Source: an uncultured Arthrobacter sp. | GTDB lineage: Bacteria > Actinomycetota > Actinomycetes > Actinomycetales > Micrococcaceae | Assembly (NCBI RefSeq): GCF_947495145.1 | Contig: NZ_CANLXP010000001.1 | Coordinates: 1-48,171, forward strand | Length of the DNA stretch: 48,171 nucleotides | Reading direction: 5' to 3' | Shown: positions 1-8,183 of the stretch, one piece after another | Numbering within the stretch: the stretch's first letter is position 1 | Layout: each line of letters opens with the position of its first letter | Notes under the pieces: model-generated | What the model saw: only the letters and a program-made list of their open reading frames with translations | Databases searched by the model: none | Told to the model about the DNA's origin: nothing | Position numbers and translations under genes: made by a program

Positions 1-48
1 ATCGGGTACTTCCGCTGTGCTGCCATGAAATCATCCTCCGGGTAATCG

Positions 49-852
49 ATGTCTCCATCAAACCCGGTGCGGTTCACTTCACCATCACGGCGTGGAAAGA
101 TTGGCGAGGTGACCGACTCCAAGCCATCCTCCTCCGAACCGCCCACTGCAGAGGACGGCCTCAGCGCCGCCGAACTGCTCGCCCGCCGACTCGACCGGCC
201 GATGGGCGTGCTCGGACTGGTCTTCCTCTTCGTGGTCCTGGGCCAGCTCCTGGCAACCAACCCGACACTGGTCCTTGCCCTCAGCATCGCCGGCTGGGTC
301 TTCTGGGCGGTGTTTGTCGCCGAGTTCCTTCTGCGTGCCTACATCGCTGGGTGCAGCAAGGCGTTCTGGAAGAAGAACTGGTGGCAGGTGATCTTCCTGC
401 TCGTGCCGTTCCTCCGGTTCTTCCGCGCGCTGCAGGCGGTACGTCTTCTGCGTCTGACACGAGTGGCGCGGGTGGGCGGAATCCTCTCTGCCGGTATCCG
501 GGGATCGCGGTCGGCAGGTCGGCTGCTCTCCAGCCGCATTGGCTGGATGGCGGCGGTGACCGCCGTCGTTATTCTCGCGACGAGCCAGCTGTTTTATGCG
601 ACCGGAACCCATACCAGCTATGGCCAGGCTCTCTTCGAAACTGCGATGGCCACCATCACCGGCAGCGGTATCACGCCACAGACCGGCTTCGCCCGCGTCA
701 TGCAGGTTGTGCTCGCAATCTACTCGATCGGCGTCTTCGCTACCCTGGCGGGTTCGCTGGGCGCATTCTTCCTTCGCGAGGACGACCGGCGGCGCACCGA
801 TCCGCACGGCGCGACCGCGGCCGAGACGACGCCGGCTACGCAGCGCAACTAA
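49..852 (+). CDS. Kv-like six-TM ion channel with atypical filter
   Basis: A 267-residue membrane protein with the layout of a voltage-gated cation channel. Helices S1-S3 lie near residues 52-69, 75-99 and 111-124. An S4-like segment near 126-142 carries arginines every third residue (RLLRLTRVAR). S5 is near 165-184, the pore loop near 190-207 and S6 near 213-242. Where potassium channels have TVGYGD, this protein reads TITGSGI (202-208), so the central Tyr and the Asp are lost and potassium selectivity cannot be assumed. There is no cytoplasmic RCK or cyclic-nucleotide domain. The start is uncertain: ATG at 49 is used here, but GTG at 109 (VTDSKPSS) would remove a poorly conserved-looking 20-residue leader. 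The Nudix gene follows 11 bases later on the same strand. The fold assignment is firm; the ion carried is unknown. Confidence 0.8.
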   Translation: MSPSNPVRFTSPSRRGKIGEVTDSKPSSSEPPTAEDGLSAAELLARRLDRPMGVLGLVFLFVVLGQLLATNPTLVLALSIAGWVFWAVFVAEFLLRAYIAGCSKAFWKKNWWQVIFLLVPFLRFFRALQAVRLLRLTRVARVGGILSAGIRGSRSAGRLLSSRIGWMAAVTAVVILATSQLFYATGTHTSYGQALFETAMATITGSGITPQTGFARVMQVVLAIYSIGVFATLAGSLGAFFLREDDRRRTDPHGATAAETTPATQRN

Positions 853-863
853 AGTTGAGTCCT

Positions 864-1340
864 ATGACCCCACGCCGTGTTGCTCTCTGCTTTCTGTTCC
901 GGCAAACTCCCGCCGGCCGCGAAGTGCTGCTCGGCATGAAGCGCTCCGGTTTCGGTACGGGCCGGATTGTTGCCCTCGGCGGCGGCATCGAACCGGGAGA
1001 ATCCGCAGGAGAAGCTGCTGCACGTGAAGTCCGGGAAGAATCAGGCATGCTGGTTGACGTCGGGGACCTTGTGGAACTGGGCCCGGTGCGGTGGCGTTTC
1101 CCGGTGAAGCCCGTGCTTGATATGGACGCGATTGTCTTCTCCACCGACCGCTTTCATGGCGAACCGGCCGTCACGGATGAGATCGACCCCTGCTGGTATC
1201 CAGTGGAGCAGGTGCCCTGGGACGGGATGTGGGACGACGCCAGGCACTGGCTCGGTCACGTGCTTCGCAGCCAGCCGCTGGACGTGACCGTCACCCTCAA
1301 TACCGACAACGAGACCGTGCGGACTGCGGACTTCGCCTAG
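864..1340 (+). CDS. MTH1-like Nudix hydrolase (probable oxidised-nucleotide pyrophosphatase)
   Basis: A 158-residue Nudix hydrolase. The Nudix box is complete at residues 40-62 (G-x5-E-x7-REV-x-EE-x-GM), which supplies the metal-binding glutamates. Flanking segments look like the animal MTH1/NUDT1 family rather than classical MutT: LLGMKRSGFGTGR before the box, and a FSTDRFHGEP...DEIDPCWYPVEQVPWDGMW stretch (in pieces) after it. Oxidised purine nucleoside triphosphates such as 8-oxo-dGTP are therefore likely substrates by inference. I start it at ATG 864; an upstream in-frame extension would run through the channel gene. No Shine-Dalgarno is seen, but TAAAGT at 850-855 ends 8 bases before the ATG, which suits a leaderless mRNA. 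Its stop shares CTAG with the stop of the convergent hydrolase. Confidence 0.88.
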   Translation: MTPRRVALCFLFRQTPAGREVLLGMKRSGFGTGRIVALGGGIEPGESAGEAAAREVREESGMLVDVGDLVELGPVRWRFPVKPVLDMDAIVFSTDRFHGEPAVTDEIDPCWYPVEQVPWDGMWDDARHWLGHVLRSQPLDVTVTLNTDNETVRTADFA

Positions 1341-2056
1341 CCCACTACAGCCCGCCGTGGGCCGTCCACGGCAGCCAGAATCACTTCGGCGAGCTCTTGG
1401 GGCCGTGTGAACTGCGGCCAGTGCCCGGTTGGTAGATCGACGTACTCCACGTCTCTCATCCGGCTGAGCTCCGCCACGTACGGATGGCCCTGGGCAACCC
1501 ACTCCTGCAACTGGGCCGACGGGAACTCACACGCGATGACGGTGGCCGGCACGTCGTAGCGCTGCTCGTTGCCAAGCTCTTGAGGATCAGCGGCGACACC
1601 GCGCGGCTGAGGGATGGCCCGCCGACGGAAGTCAGCCCGCAGGTCATCGTCCAGATCGACGAGATCCTCCTCATCGAACATCTCCCACGGCGGCAGCGGT
1701 ATCCCGTCACCTTCCGCGGGAAGCTCGTCGTTGATCACGCCGCCTTCGCCGAGGGGGCCGCTGTCCACATAGATAGCCCGCGCAACACGATCCGGGCGGG
1801 CGTCGGCCACGCCGTGGATGATTGCACCGCCGCCGGAGTGCCCCACAAGCACCACCGGATCAGCCAGACCATCCACTACAGAGACGACGGCGTCAATGTG
1901 GGTTTGCAGACCGATGCCGGCCCGCGGTGCATCCGCACCTTCCAATCCGGGAAGAGTCAACGGATGGACGCGGTGGCCGGCAGCGCTGAGCGGCGGTGTG
2001 ACCTCGGACCACGACGAAGCATCCAACCAAAAACCGGGAACCAGGATGATGTCCAT
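1337..2056 (-). CDS. Alpha/beta hydrolase
   Basis: A 239-residue alpha/beta-fold hydrolase of the small esterase type. It opens with a strand and oxyanion region (ILVPGFWLD), has the nucleophile elbow GHSGGG with Ser74, and a late catalytic His in LPTGHWPQF near residue 215. There is no signal peptide, so it is cytoplasmic. The substrate cannot be told from the sequence; acidic residues are dense in the cap region around 110-140. It lies downstream of the prp operon on the same strand, about 75 bases after prpC, and could be read through from it, though the gap holds a small inverted repeat (2072-2096). It converges on the Nudix gene with a four-base overlap. Confidence 0.8.
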   Translation of the reverse strand: MDIILVPGFWLDASSWSEVTPPLSAAGHRVHPLTLPGLEGADAPRAGIGLQTHIDAVVSVVDGLADPVVLVGHSGGGAIIHGVADARPDRVARAIYVDSGPLGEGGVINDELPAEGDGIPLPPWEMFDEEDLVDLDDDLRADFRRRAIPQPRGVAADPQELGNEQRYDVPATVIACEFPSAQLQEWVAQGHPYVAELSRMRDVEYVDLPTGHWPQFTRPQELAEVILAAVDGPRRAVVG

Positions 2057-2071
2057 GCCTCGGAACCCTAC

Positions 2072-2096
2072 CCGTTCATCGGTTTCGGGTGAACGG
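2072..2096. repeat. Inverted repeat between prpC and hydrolase
   Basis: CCGTTCA and TGAACGG form perfect 7-base arms around an 11-base centre in the 76-base gap between prpC and the downstream hydrolase gene. No T-run follows on the minus strand, so a terminator is doubtful; a weak intercistronic hairpin or an operator for the hydrolase is equally possible. Confidence 0.35.
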
Positions 2097-2132
2097 TTGA
2101 AACGGACATTCAGGACAGATTCGGTCCGCGGC

Positions 2133-3272
2133 TCAGGAGAGGTGGCGTTCCTCCGGGCCGTTGTACGCGGCCAGCGGCCGGATCAGCGAGTTTGCCGCAC
2201 GCTGCTCCATTATGTGTGCAGTCCAGCCGGTGATACGAGCGGCGATGAAGAGCGGGGTGAACATCTCGGTGTCGAAGCCCATGAGGTGGTAGACGGGACC
2301 GCCCGGGTAGTCGAGGTTCGGCTTGATTCCCTTGGCCTCCTGCATGGCCGTCTCAAGCCCCTCGTACAGCCCGAGGATTTCCGGCCGTCCGTAATGCTTG
2401 ATCATGCCATCGAGGGCCGCTTTCATGGTGGGCACCCGTGAGTCACCGTTCTTGTAGACGCGGTGCCCGAAGCCCATGATCTTCTTCTTTTGGGCGAGGG
2501 CATCATTCATCCACGCCCTGGCACGCGCCGTTGCCTCCTCGGCGGTCTCCTCTTCGCGGATGCCGATCTCCTCGAAGGTATGCATGACGGCCTCGTTTGC
2601 ACCGCCGTGCAGCGGACCCTTGAGCGCTCCGATTGCTCCGGTGACCGCGGAGTGCAGGTCAGCCAGCGTGGAGGTGATGACGCGCGCGGTGAAGGTCGAG
2701 GCGTTGAAGGAGTGTTCTGCGTACAGGATCATCGAGGTATTGAAGGCCTCCACCACCTCCGGCGCGGCCTCCTCACCGAAAGTCATCCACAGGAAGTTGG
2801 CCGAGTAGTCCAGATCATTCCGGGGTTCTACCGGTTCCAGCCCGCGGCGGCGCCGCTGGTCATACGCGACGACGGCGGGGAAGGCAGCGAACAGCTCCAC
2901 CGCTTTCTCAAGCTCGGCTTCCGGTGACGAATCCCCGGCTTTCGGGTGGTTTGCGCCGATGACCGAGACAGCGGTGCGGCCGACATCCATCGGGTGGCAG
3001 CTGAGCGGCAGCAGGTCGATCGCTGCCTTCACATTGGCTGCGAGGGCGCGGGACGAGCGTTCGCGCGTGCGGAATTCACGTGCCTCCGACTCGGTGGGGA
3101 GCTCGCCGTGCCACAACAGCCAGGCAACGTCCTCGAAACCCACTGCAGCAGCCAGCTCCTGGACAGGGTAGCCGCGGTAGAGCAGCGAGTTGGTGTCGGG
3201 GTTGACCTTCGAGATTGCGGTGGTGTCTGCGGTGACGCCGGCGAGGCCCTTGTAGATCTGAGGTTCGGTCAT
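2133..3272 (-). CDS. prpC: 2-methylcitrate synthase
   Basis: A 379-residue enzyme of the citrate synthase family, condensing propionyl-CoA with oxaloacetate to 2-methylcitrate in the cytoplasm. The family landmarks are visible: YRGYPVQELA near the N-terminus, LHGGANEAV in the middle and GFGHRVYKNGDSR carrying an active-site histidine. Length is normal for the short Gram-positive type. Assignment as methylcitrate rather than citrate synthase rests on the neighbouring prpB and prpD; some side activity with acetyl-CoA is common in this family. The ATG at 3272 has GGAG about ten bases upstream. It is last in the leftward operon gntR-prpD-prpB-prpC, 65 bases after prpB. Confidence 0.95.
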   Translation of the reverse strand: MTEPQIYKGLAGVTADTTAISKVNPDTNSLLYRGYPVQELAAAVGFEDVAWLLWHGELPTESEAREFRTRERSSRALAANVKAAIDLLPLSCHPMDVGRTAVSVIGANHPKAGDSSPEAELEKAVELFAAFPAVVAYDQRRRRGLEPVEPRNDLDYSANFLWMTFGEEAAPEVVEAFNTSMILYAEHSFNASTFTARVITSTLADLHSAVTGAIGALKGPLHGGANEAVMHTFEEIGIREEETAEEATARARAWMNDALAQKKKIMGFGHRVYKNGDSRVPTMKAALDGMIKHYGRPEILGLYEGLETAMQEAKGIKPNLDYPGGPVYHLMGFDTEMFTPLFIAARITGWTAHIMEQRAANSLIRPLAAYNGPEERHLS

Positions 3273-3337
3273 GCCTTTGACTCCTTCGTCGGTGGTGGTT
3301 CGTCGGGTGCCGTTTCGGGCCGGGTGCCGGGATCGGT

Positions 3338-4243
3338 TCAGTGTTCGCCGGGCACCCGGAAGTTGAACACTGAGGTGTCGAACTGGTTATACGCTTCGTA
3401 GTCGACCAGCTCATAAAGTCGCGCGCGCGTCTGCATGGATGTAACGGCGCCCTGTTGGGTGCCGTCGGCCTTGATCGTTTCCAGCGTACGCTCCGCCGCC
3501 CCCATCGCACTACGCAGCAGCGTTACGGGGTAGATCACCATGTTGACGCCGACGGATTCGAGGTCGGCGATGGAGAAAAGCTCGCTCTTCCCGAACTCGG
3601 TCATGTTCGCCAGGATCGGCACCCCGACGGCCTTGCGGATGGCATCGAACTCCGACAGGTCCCTCATGGCTTCCGGGAAAATGGCGTCCGCACCGGCGTC
3701 GACCAGCGCTTTCGCCCGGTCCTGGGCGGCATCGAGGGAGTCCGTACCGCGGATGTCCGTCCTCGCCATGATCAGAAAATTCCGGTCCCGTCGTGCATCG
3801 GCAGCTGCCCGGATGCGTTTGGTGGCAGTGTCCGTGTCAACCACGTTCTTGCCGTCGAGATGACCGCAGCGTTTCGGGTTGAATTGATCTTCTATGTGGC
3901 AGCCGGCCAAGCCTGCGTTTTCGAGCTCCTGGACCGTCCTCGCGACGTTCATGGGTTCACCGAAGCCCGTGTCGGCGTCAACCAGCGCCGGTAAATCCGT
4001 CATGCGGGCTATCTGGCCGGCGCGCGTGGCAACTTCGGTCAGTGTTGTGAGCCCGATATCGGGCAACCCGAGGTCGTTGGCGAGGACAGCTCCGGAGATA
4101 TAGACGCCGTCGAACGCCTTGTCTTCGATCAGGCGGGCAGACAGCGGATTGAACGCCCCCGGGAACTGTTGGATGCGGCCTGAGGCCAAGCCTGCGCGAA
4201 GTGCCTCGCGCTTCTTTTCGGGTGTGATGGCCGAATACAACAT
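3338..4243 (-). CDS. prpB: 2-methylisocitrate lyase
   Basis: A 301-residue member of the isocitrate lyase / PEP mutase superfamily that cleaves 2-methylisocitrate to pyruvate and succinate, the last step of the methylcitrate cycle. The signature KRCGHLDGK sits at residues 124-132 with the catalytic Cys at 126. The metal-binding VDADTGFGEP (88-97) and the IEDQFNPKRCG loop are typical of PrpB rather than true isocitrate lyase, as is the length. Its ATG (4241-4243) touches the stop codon of prpD (4244-4246) with no gap, so translation is probably coupled. Confidence 0.96.
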   Translation of the reverse strand: MLYSAITPEKKREALRAGLASGRIQQFPGAFNPLSARLIEDKAFDGVYISGAVLANDLGLPDIGLTTLTEVATRAGQIARMTDLPALVDADTGFGEPMNVARTVQELENAGLAGCHIEDQFNPKRCGHLDGKNVVDTDTATKRIRAAADARRDRNFLIMARTDIRGTDSLDAAQDRAKALVDAGADAIFPEAMRDLSEFDAIRKAVGVPILANMTEFGKSELFSIADLESVGVNMVIYPVTLLRSAMGAAERTLETIKADGTQQGAVTSMQTRARLYELVDYEAYNQFDTSVFNFRVPGEH

Positions 4244-5761
4244 CTAGAACAGCCCCTTCGGTGCTTCTGCGGAAAGGACGCCGACGGCGGCAGCCAGGTT
4301 CAGCTGGTCAAGCTCGCCCGAGGCGAGGTGAGGGAGCCGCTGGACGGCATCGAGGAACCGGTCCACCTCTGCGTCCTCCACTACGCCAGCAGCCAAGGTG
4401 CGCAACTTGCCGATGTACTGCTCGCGGGCGAACGGGCGCGCTCCCAATGGGTGGGCGTCAGCGACGGCAATCTCATCCGTAATGACGGTTCCGTCGGTGA
4501 GGGTGATTTCTACTCGACCGCCGAACGCCTTCTCGTTGATGTCCAGGGAGTGATAGCGGCGCGTCCATTCGGCGTCCTCAACCGTGGTGACTTTGTGCCA
4601 GAGCTGAACGGTGTCGGCGCGCGAAGCGCGTTCCGGCGTATAGGAGTCGACGTGGTGCCAGCGCCCGTCCTGCAGTGCGACGGTGAAAATGTACGGGATC
4701 GAGTGGTCGAGCGTCTCACGGGACGCCGTTGGATCGTACTTCTGCGGGTCATTCGCACCCGAGCCGATCACGTAATGCGTGTGGTGCGAGGTGTGGATCC
4801 GGACGGACTCAACCTTCCCAGGATCGGTTACTTCAGGGTGGGCGCCATGCAGTCGGCGCGCCAGATCGATCCACGCCTGCGCCTGGTACTCGGCCGAGTG
4901 CTCCTTGGTGTACGTGTCCAGGATGGCGCGCTTCGGCTCATCAGCGTGCGGCAGCGGTACTTCGTACCTCGCGTCCGGGCCGTCGAGCATCCACGCGATC
5001 ACGCCGTCCTCACCCTCGTAGATCGGCGTGGGGGAGGTCTGTCCCCGCATAGCCCGGTCCACGGCTTCGACGGCCATCTTGCCAGCGAAGGCCGGTGCGT
5101 GTGCCTTCCACGTCGAGATCTCACCCTTGCGTGACTGGCGGGTTGCCGTCGTCGTATGCAGCGCCTGCCCTATCGCCTGGAAGATCGTCTCGACATCGAG
5201 GCTGAGCAGGGTGCCGATCCCGGCGGCTGCGGACGGACCGAGGTGTGCAACGTGGTCGATCTTGTGCTTGTGCAGGCAGATAGCCTTCACCAGGTCCACC
5301 TGGATCTCGTATCCGGTGGCGATGCCGCGCAGCAGGTCAGCGCCTGTTGCCCCTGTGTGCTGCGCGACGGCGAGAATCGGCGGGATGTTGTCTCCTGGAT
5401 GGGAGTAGTCGGCGGCGAGGAAGGTGTCGTGATAATCCAGCTCGCGGACGGCGACTCCGTTGGCCCAGGCGGCCCACTCGGGCGAGGATTTTCCGTCGAT
5501 CCCGAAGATCGTTGCACCGCGTCCGTTGACTGAGACGGGGTGGCTCAGCGCCTGGGCACGGGCGGCCACGATGGGCGCGCGGGAAAGGGACGCGACGGCA
5601 ACCGAGGCGTTGTCGATGATGCGGTTGATCACCATGTCGGTCACGTCACCGTCGACTCCGACGGGATCGGCGGCCACCTCGGCGATTTTCCACGCGAGCT
5701 GACCGGTTCGAGGCAGGTTTTCCTCGCTGCGGTGCACTCGGACGGGGTGTAGTTCAACCAT
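4244..5761 (-). CDS. prpD: 2-methylcitrate dehydratase
   Basis: A 505-residue MmgE/PrpD-family dehydratase converting 2-methylcitrate to 2-methyl-cis-aconitate. Family features include the N-terminal [12 protein letters not shown] helix, the [11 protein letters not shown] region and a long C-terminal domain containing [16 protein letters not shown]. The start is set at ATG 5761 ([10 protein letters not shown]) because AGAGGAAG lies about seven bases upstream; an in-frame extension of 32 codons to 5857 would run deep into the regulator gene and has no family similarity. The start overlaps the last 8 bases of the gntR gene, which suggests translational coupling. No separate methylcitrate isomerase gene (prpF/acnD) is present, consistent with the PrpD route. 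Confidence 0.95.
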   Translation of the reverse strand: MVELHPVRVHRSEENLPRTGQLAWKIAEVAADPVGVDGDVTDMVINRIIDNASVAVASLSRAPIVAARAQALSHPVSVNGRGATIFGIDGKSSPEWAAWANGVAVRELDYHDTFLAADYSHPGDNIPPILAVAQHTGATGADLLRGIATGYEIQVDLVKAICLHKHKIDHVAHLGPSAAAGIGTLLSLDVETIFQAIGQALHTTTATRQSRKGEISTWKAHAPAFAGKMAVEAVDRAMRGQTSPTPIYEGEDGVIAWMLDGPDARYEVPLPHADEPKRAILDTYTKEHSAEYQAQAWIDLARRLHGAHPEVTDPGKVESVRIHTSHHTHYVIGSGANDPQKYDPTASRETLDHSIPYIFTVALQDGRWHHVDSYTPERASRADTVQLWHKVTTVEDAEWTRRYHSLDINEKAFGGRVEITLTDGTVITDEIAVADAHPLGARPFAREQYIGKLRTLAAGVVEDAEVDRFLDAVQRLPHLASGELDQLNLAAAVGVLSAEAPKGLF

Positions 5762-6431
5762 TGGGTACTTCCTCTCGGGTAATTCTCGCGTTGCTGTTTG
5801 CTCGGGCAGCCAACAGGTACTGCAGGCTGTTGTGAAGGTGAACCTTGGTGGACGCAACGGCCAGGTCAGCGTTGGCCTGCGCGATGGACCGGGCTATCTG
5901 CGCATGCTCGGCGGCCGATGCCGTCAGGCGCGCCACGTCATCCTGGGCCAACCGGCGCACCCGGCTCAGGTGCGTGCGCAACTGCCGCTGGGCTTGAAGG
6001 AGGTATGGGTTCGCGGCGGCTTCGTCGATTGCTGCGTCCAGTTCGGCGACCAGTTCGTAGTACTCGTGTTGGCAGCCGTCGGACTCCCGAATCAGCGAGG
6101 ACGCCGATTCAAAACGGCGGGTCAATTGCTGGAAGGTCCGCTGGTCCGGATGCGCCGCAGCGAGGGCGGCAGCCGTGCAGTCGAGCGAGATGCGCACATC
6201 GAACAATCCGGTGATCTTCTCGAGCGTCACCTCACTGACGATGACGCCGCGCCCGGGCTGCGGGGCCGTCAGCCCTTCAGCGGTCAACCGTGAAAGGGCT
6301 TCGCGCAGGGGTGTTCGGGAGATACCGAGCCGGGCTGACTGTTCGACTTCACCGAGTACCGTGCCCGGCCCCAACCGCCATTCGATGATGTCAGCGCGCA
6401 AAGCCTGATAGGCGCGGTCACTTGCCCGCAT
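5754..6431 (-). CDS. GntR-family (FCD) regulator of the methylcitrate operon
   Basis: A 225-residue regulator. Residues 1-70 form a GntR winged helix ([20 protein letters not shown], then [15 protein letters not shown] as the recognition helix, then GRGVIV). The rest is an all-helical FCD effector domain. The ATG at 6431 is chosen because it begins the conserved DNA-binding domain; an extension to 6491 would cross the -10 and the operator. It leads the prp operon and overlaps prpD by 8 bases. By position it very probably controls prpDBC and itself, with propionyl-CoA or methylcitrate as plausible ligand (inference). Other actinobacteria and E. coli use unrelated PrpR proteins for this job, so the regulator type is lineage-specific. 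Confidence 0.9.
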   Translation of the reverse strand: MRASDRAYQALRADIIEWRLGPGTVLGEVEQSARLGISRTPLREALSRLTAEGLTAPQPGRGVIVSEVTLEKITGLFDVRISLDCTAAALAAAHPDQRTFQQLTRRFESASSLIRESDGCQHEYYELVAELDAAIDEAAANPYLLQAQRQLRTHLSRVRRLAQDDVARLTASAAEHAQIARSIAQANADLAVASTKVHLHNSLQYLLAARANSNARITREEVPNG

Positions 6432-6464
6432 CCGCCTGCTCCCTCGCTTTTCGCACCATCCCAA

Positions 6465-6524
6465 TGTATACAGAACCGGACCTTCGGGCAATGTTCCGGC
6501 TCCTTGGAGCGTCTTCTGTATACA
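6465..6524 (-). promoter_or_regulatory. prp operon promoter with twin mirror-image operators
   Basis: TGTATACAGA at 6465-6474 and its exact reverse complement TCTGTATACA at 6515-6524 are centred exactly 50 bases apart. Each contains the palindromic core TGTATACA, which resembles operators of FCD-type GntR proteins. On the minus strand, TTGCCC (6491-6486) and TATACA (6470-6465) make a plausible -35/-10 with a 15-base spacer, so the proximal operator covers the -10. Transcription would begin about 26 bases before the regulator ATG. Confidence 0.65.
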
Positions 6525-6584
6525 AACAACGACGACGGCGGTACCTGGCCAGGTGCCCCCGTCGTCATTTCGGATGTGGCTCGC

Positions 6585-7022
6585 TCAGGCCTGCTGCGGG
6601 TACTTCTCCTGCACCGCAGCCCAATCGCCGGTCTCGGCAATCGGGTCCATCCAAAGCACCTCCCACGAGTGACCGTCCGGATCCGAGAAGGTACGGGACC
6701 GCATGAAGCCGTAGTCCTGCGGGTTACCCTCGGTGGCTCCGGCGGCCAGCGCCTGGTCGACGAGCTGGTCAATCTCCTCGGGCGAGTCCACGCTGATCGC
6801 GTTCAGAACCGCCGACGTGGTCGAGGTGTCGGCGATCTGCTTGTCAGTGAACTGCTTGTAGTGATCGTGGGTCAGCAGCATGACGTAAATCGTGTCGCTG
6901 ATGACGATCGAGCCGGCGTTGTCGTCGCTGAACGCCGGGTTCAGGGTCCATCCAAAGCTGGTGTAGAAATCCTTGGACTTTTGCAGGTCCTTGACGGGAA
7001 GGTTGATGAAGACGCTGGTCAC
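6585..7022 (-). CDS. VOC-family (glyoxalase/bleomycin-resistance fold) protein
   Basis: A 145-residue single-subunit vicinal-oxygen-chelate protein. It starts with the canonical first strand and helix (VFINLPVKDLQKSKDFYTSFGW) and ends with a second half-site (RTFSDPDGHSWEVLWMDP). His and Glu positions consistent with a metal site can be seen (THDH in the middle; HSWE near the C-terminus), so it may be an active lyase or dioxygenase-like enzyme, but many such small proteins bind ligands only. The GTG at 7022 has AAGGAG about eight bases upstream. It is divergent from the sigma factor gene. The substrate is unknown. Confidence 0.85.
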   Translation of the reverse strand: MTSVFINLPVKDLQKSKDFYTSFGWTLNPAFSDDNAGSIVISDTIYVMLLTHDHYKQFTDKQIADTSTTSAVLNAISVDSPEEIDQLVDQALAAGATEGNPQDYGFMRSRTFSDPDGHSWEVLWMDPIAETGDWAAVQEKYPQQA

Positions 7023-7167
7023 GGTGCTCTCCTTCTAGCGGGTTTTCAGCGGCAGGAAATGCTCGCATACCCAGTAGACGTGGCAACTGCCCGAGAATCA
7101 TCGGTTCCAAAGGAAAGATGGTGAAAATTTTCGGCTAACTTGGCGCCGCAACCAACCGGGCCGCCGG

Positions 7168-7173
7168 TACGCT
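7168..7173 (+). promoter_or_regulatory. -10 element for a leaderless sigma-factor mRNA
   Basis: TACGCT fits the actinobacterial TANNNT -10 consensus and ends 8 bases before ATG 7182. No ribosome-binding site precedes that ATG, so transcription may start at or next to the start codon. The -35 is not obvious. Confidence 0.45.
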
Positions 7174-7181
7174 TTTGTGCC

Positions 7182-8177
7182 ATGCACTCCGCAATGGAAA
7201 CGGAACGGACGGACCAGTCCAACGAGGTGACGGCGCAGGGTCTCGAAGCGTACCGACGGGAGCTGACCGGCTACTGCTACCGAATGCTGGGTTCCGGATC
7301 CGAAGCGGAGGATGCGGTCCAGGAAACAATGATCAAGGCCTGGAACGGCCGCCGGGACTTCAACAGACGGTCCTCAGCCCGGACCTGGCTGTACAAGATC
7401 GCGCACAACGTCTGCATCGACATGCTCCGCAGCCCGCAGCGGCGTGCGCGGCCGATGGAACTGGGGCCGGCGACGCCGACCTCCGAAGCAGTACTCGGGG
7501 CGCCGCTTCCCGAGAACGCGTTTGTGCAACCCATCGCGGATAGCAAGGTCATCGACCTCACCGCAGACCCTGCCGACGTCGCGCTCGCGAGGGAATCCAT
7601 TCGGCTTGCCTTCGTGGCGGCTCTGCAGCACTTGCCGCCTCTGCAGCGCTCCGTCCTCATCCTCTGCGAAGTGCTCGCGTGGAAGGCGAGCGAAGCCGCC
7701 GCGCTGCTGGAACAGACCGTGGCAGCTGTGAACAGCGCGCTGCAGCGGGCGCGGAAGACGCTTGCCGCACGTAGGGAACCGGCGCTCATGTCCACCATGG
7801 ACAGCAGGCATACCGCTCTTCTTGAGCAGTACGTCGAAGCGTTCGAAAGCTACAACATCGACCGGCTGGTCTCGCTGCTGCGCCAGGACGTTGTCCTCTC
7901 GATGCCGCCGTTCAACCTCTGGCTAACCGGCCCGGACAACTGCGCGGCGTGGTTTCTGGGCCAGGGGATCGTGTGCAAGGACAGCCGCCTTATCCCGGTG
8001 ATGGTGAACGGAACAGCCGGCTTCGGCGCGTACCACTCGGTGGCGCCCGGGGTATGGGAGCCGTTCGCCATCCAGGTCATCGAAACTCGGGATGGCCGCA
8101 TCGTAGGGCATCACAACTTCCTCTACCCGGAGCTCTTCAACGCCTTCGGTCTCCCGGACAGGGTTGACGAACGGTAA
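7182..8177 (+). CDS. ECF sigma factor with SnoaL-like C-terminal domain (SigG-like)
   Basis: A 331-residue RNA polymerase sigma factor. Region 2 is near residues 20-90 (YRRELTGYCYRMLGS, AEDAVQETMIKAW, ARTWLYKIAHNVCID). Region 4 is near 145-200 (LQHLPPLQRSVLILCEVLAWKASEAA in pieces, followed by SALQRARKTL). From about 205 onward it has a SnoaL/NTF2-like domain (LLEQYVEAFESYNIDRLVSLL...), the arrangement of SigG/SigJ-type ECF factors, which need the tail for function and usually lack a classical anti-sigma factor. ATG 7182 is preferred over a TTG at 7140 because of the -10 element just upstream; ATG 7194 is an alternative. No anti-sigma gene adjoins. The divergent VOC gene could be a target (inference). 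Confidence 0.88.
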   Translation: MHSAMETERTDQSNEVTAQGLEAYRRELTGYCYRMLGSGSEAEDAVQETMIKAWNGRRDFNRRSSARTWLYKIAHNVCIDMLRSPQRRARPMELGPATPTSEAVLGAPLPENAFVQPIADSKVIDLTADPADVALARESIRLAFVAALQHLPPLQRSVLILCEVLAWKASEAAALLEQTVAAVNSALQRARKTLAARREPALMSTMDSRHTALLEQYVEAFESYNIDRLVSLLRQDVVLSMPPFNLWLTGPDNCAAWFLGQGIVCKDSRLIPVMVNGTAGFGAYHSVAPGVWEPFAIQVIETRDGRIVGHHNFLYPELFNAFGLPDRVDER

Positions 8178-8183
8178 GTCCCG

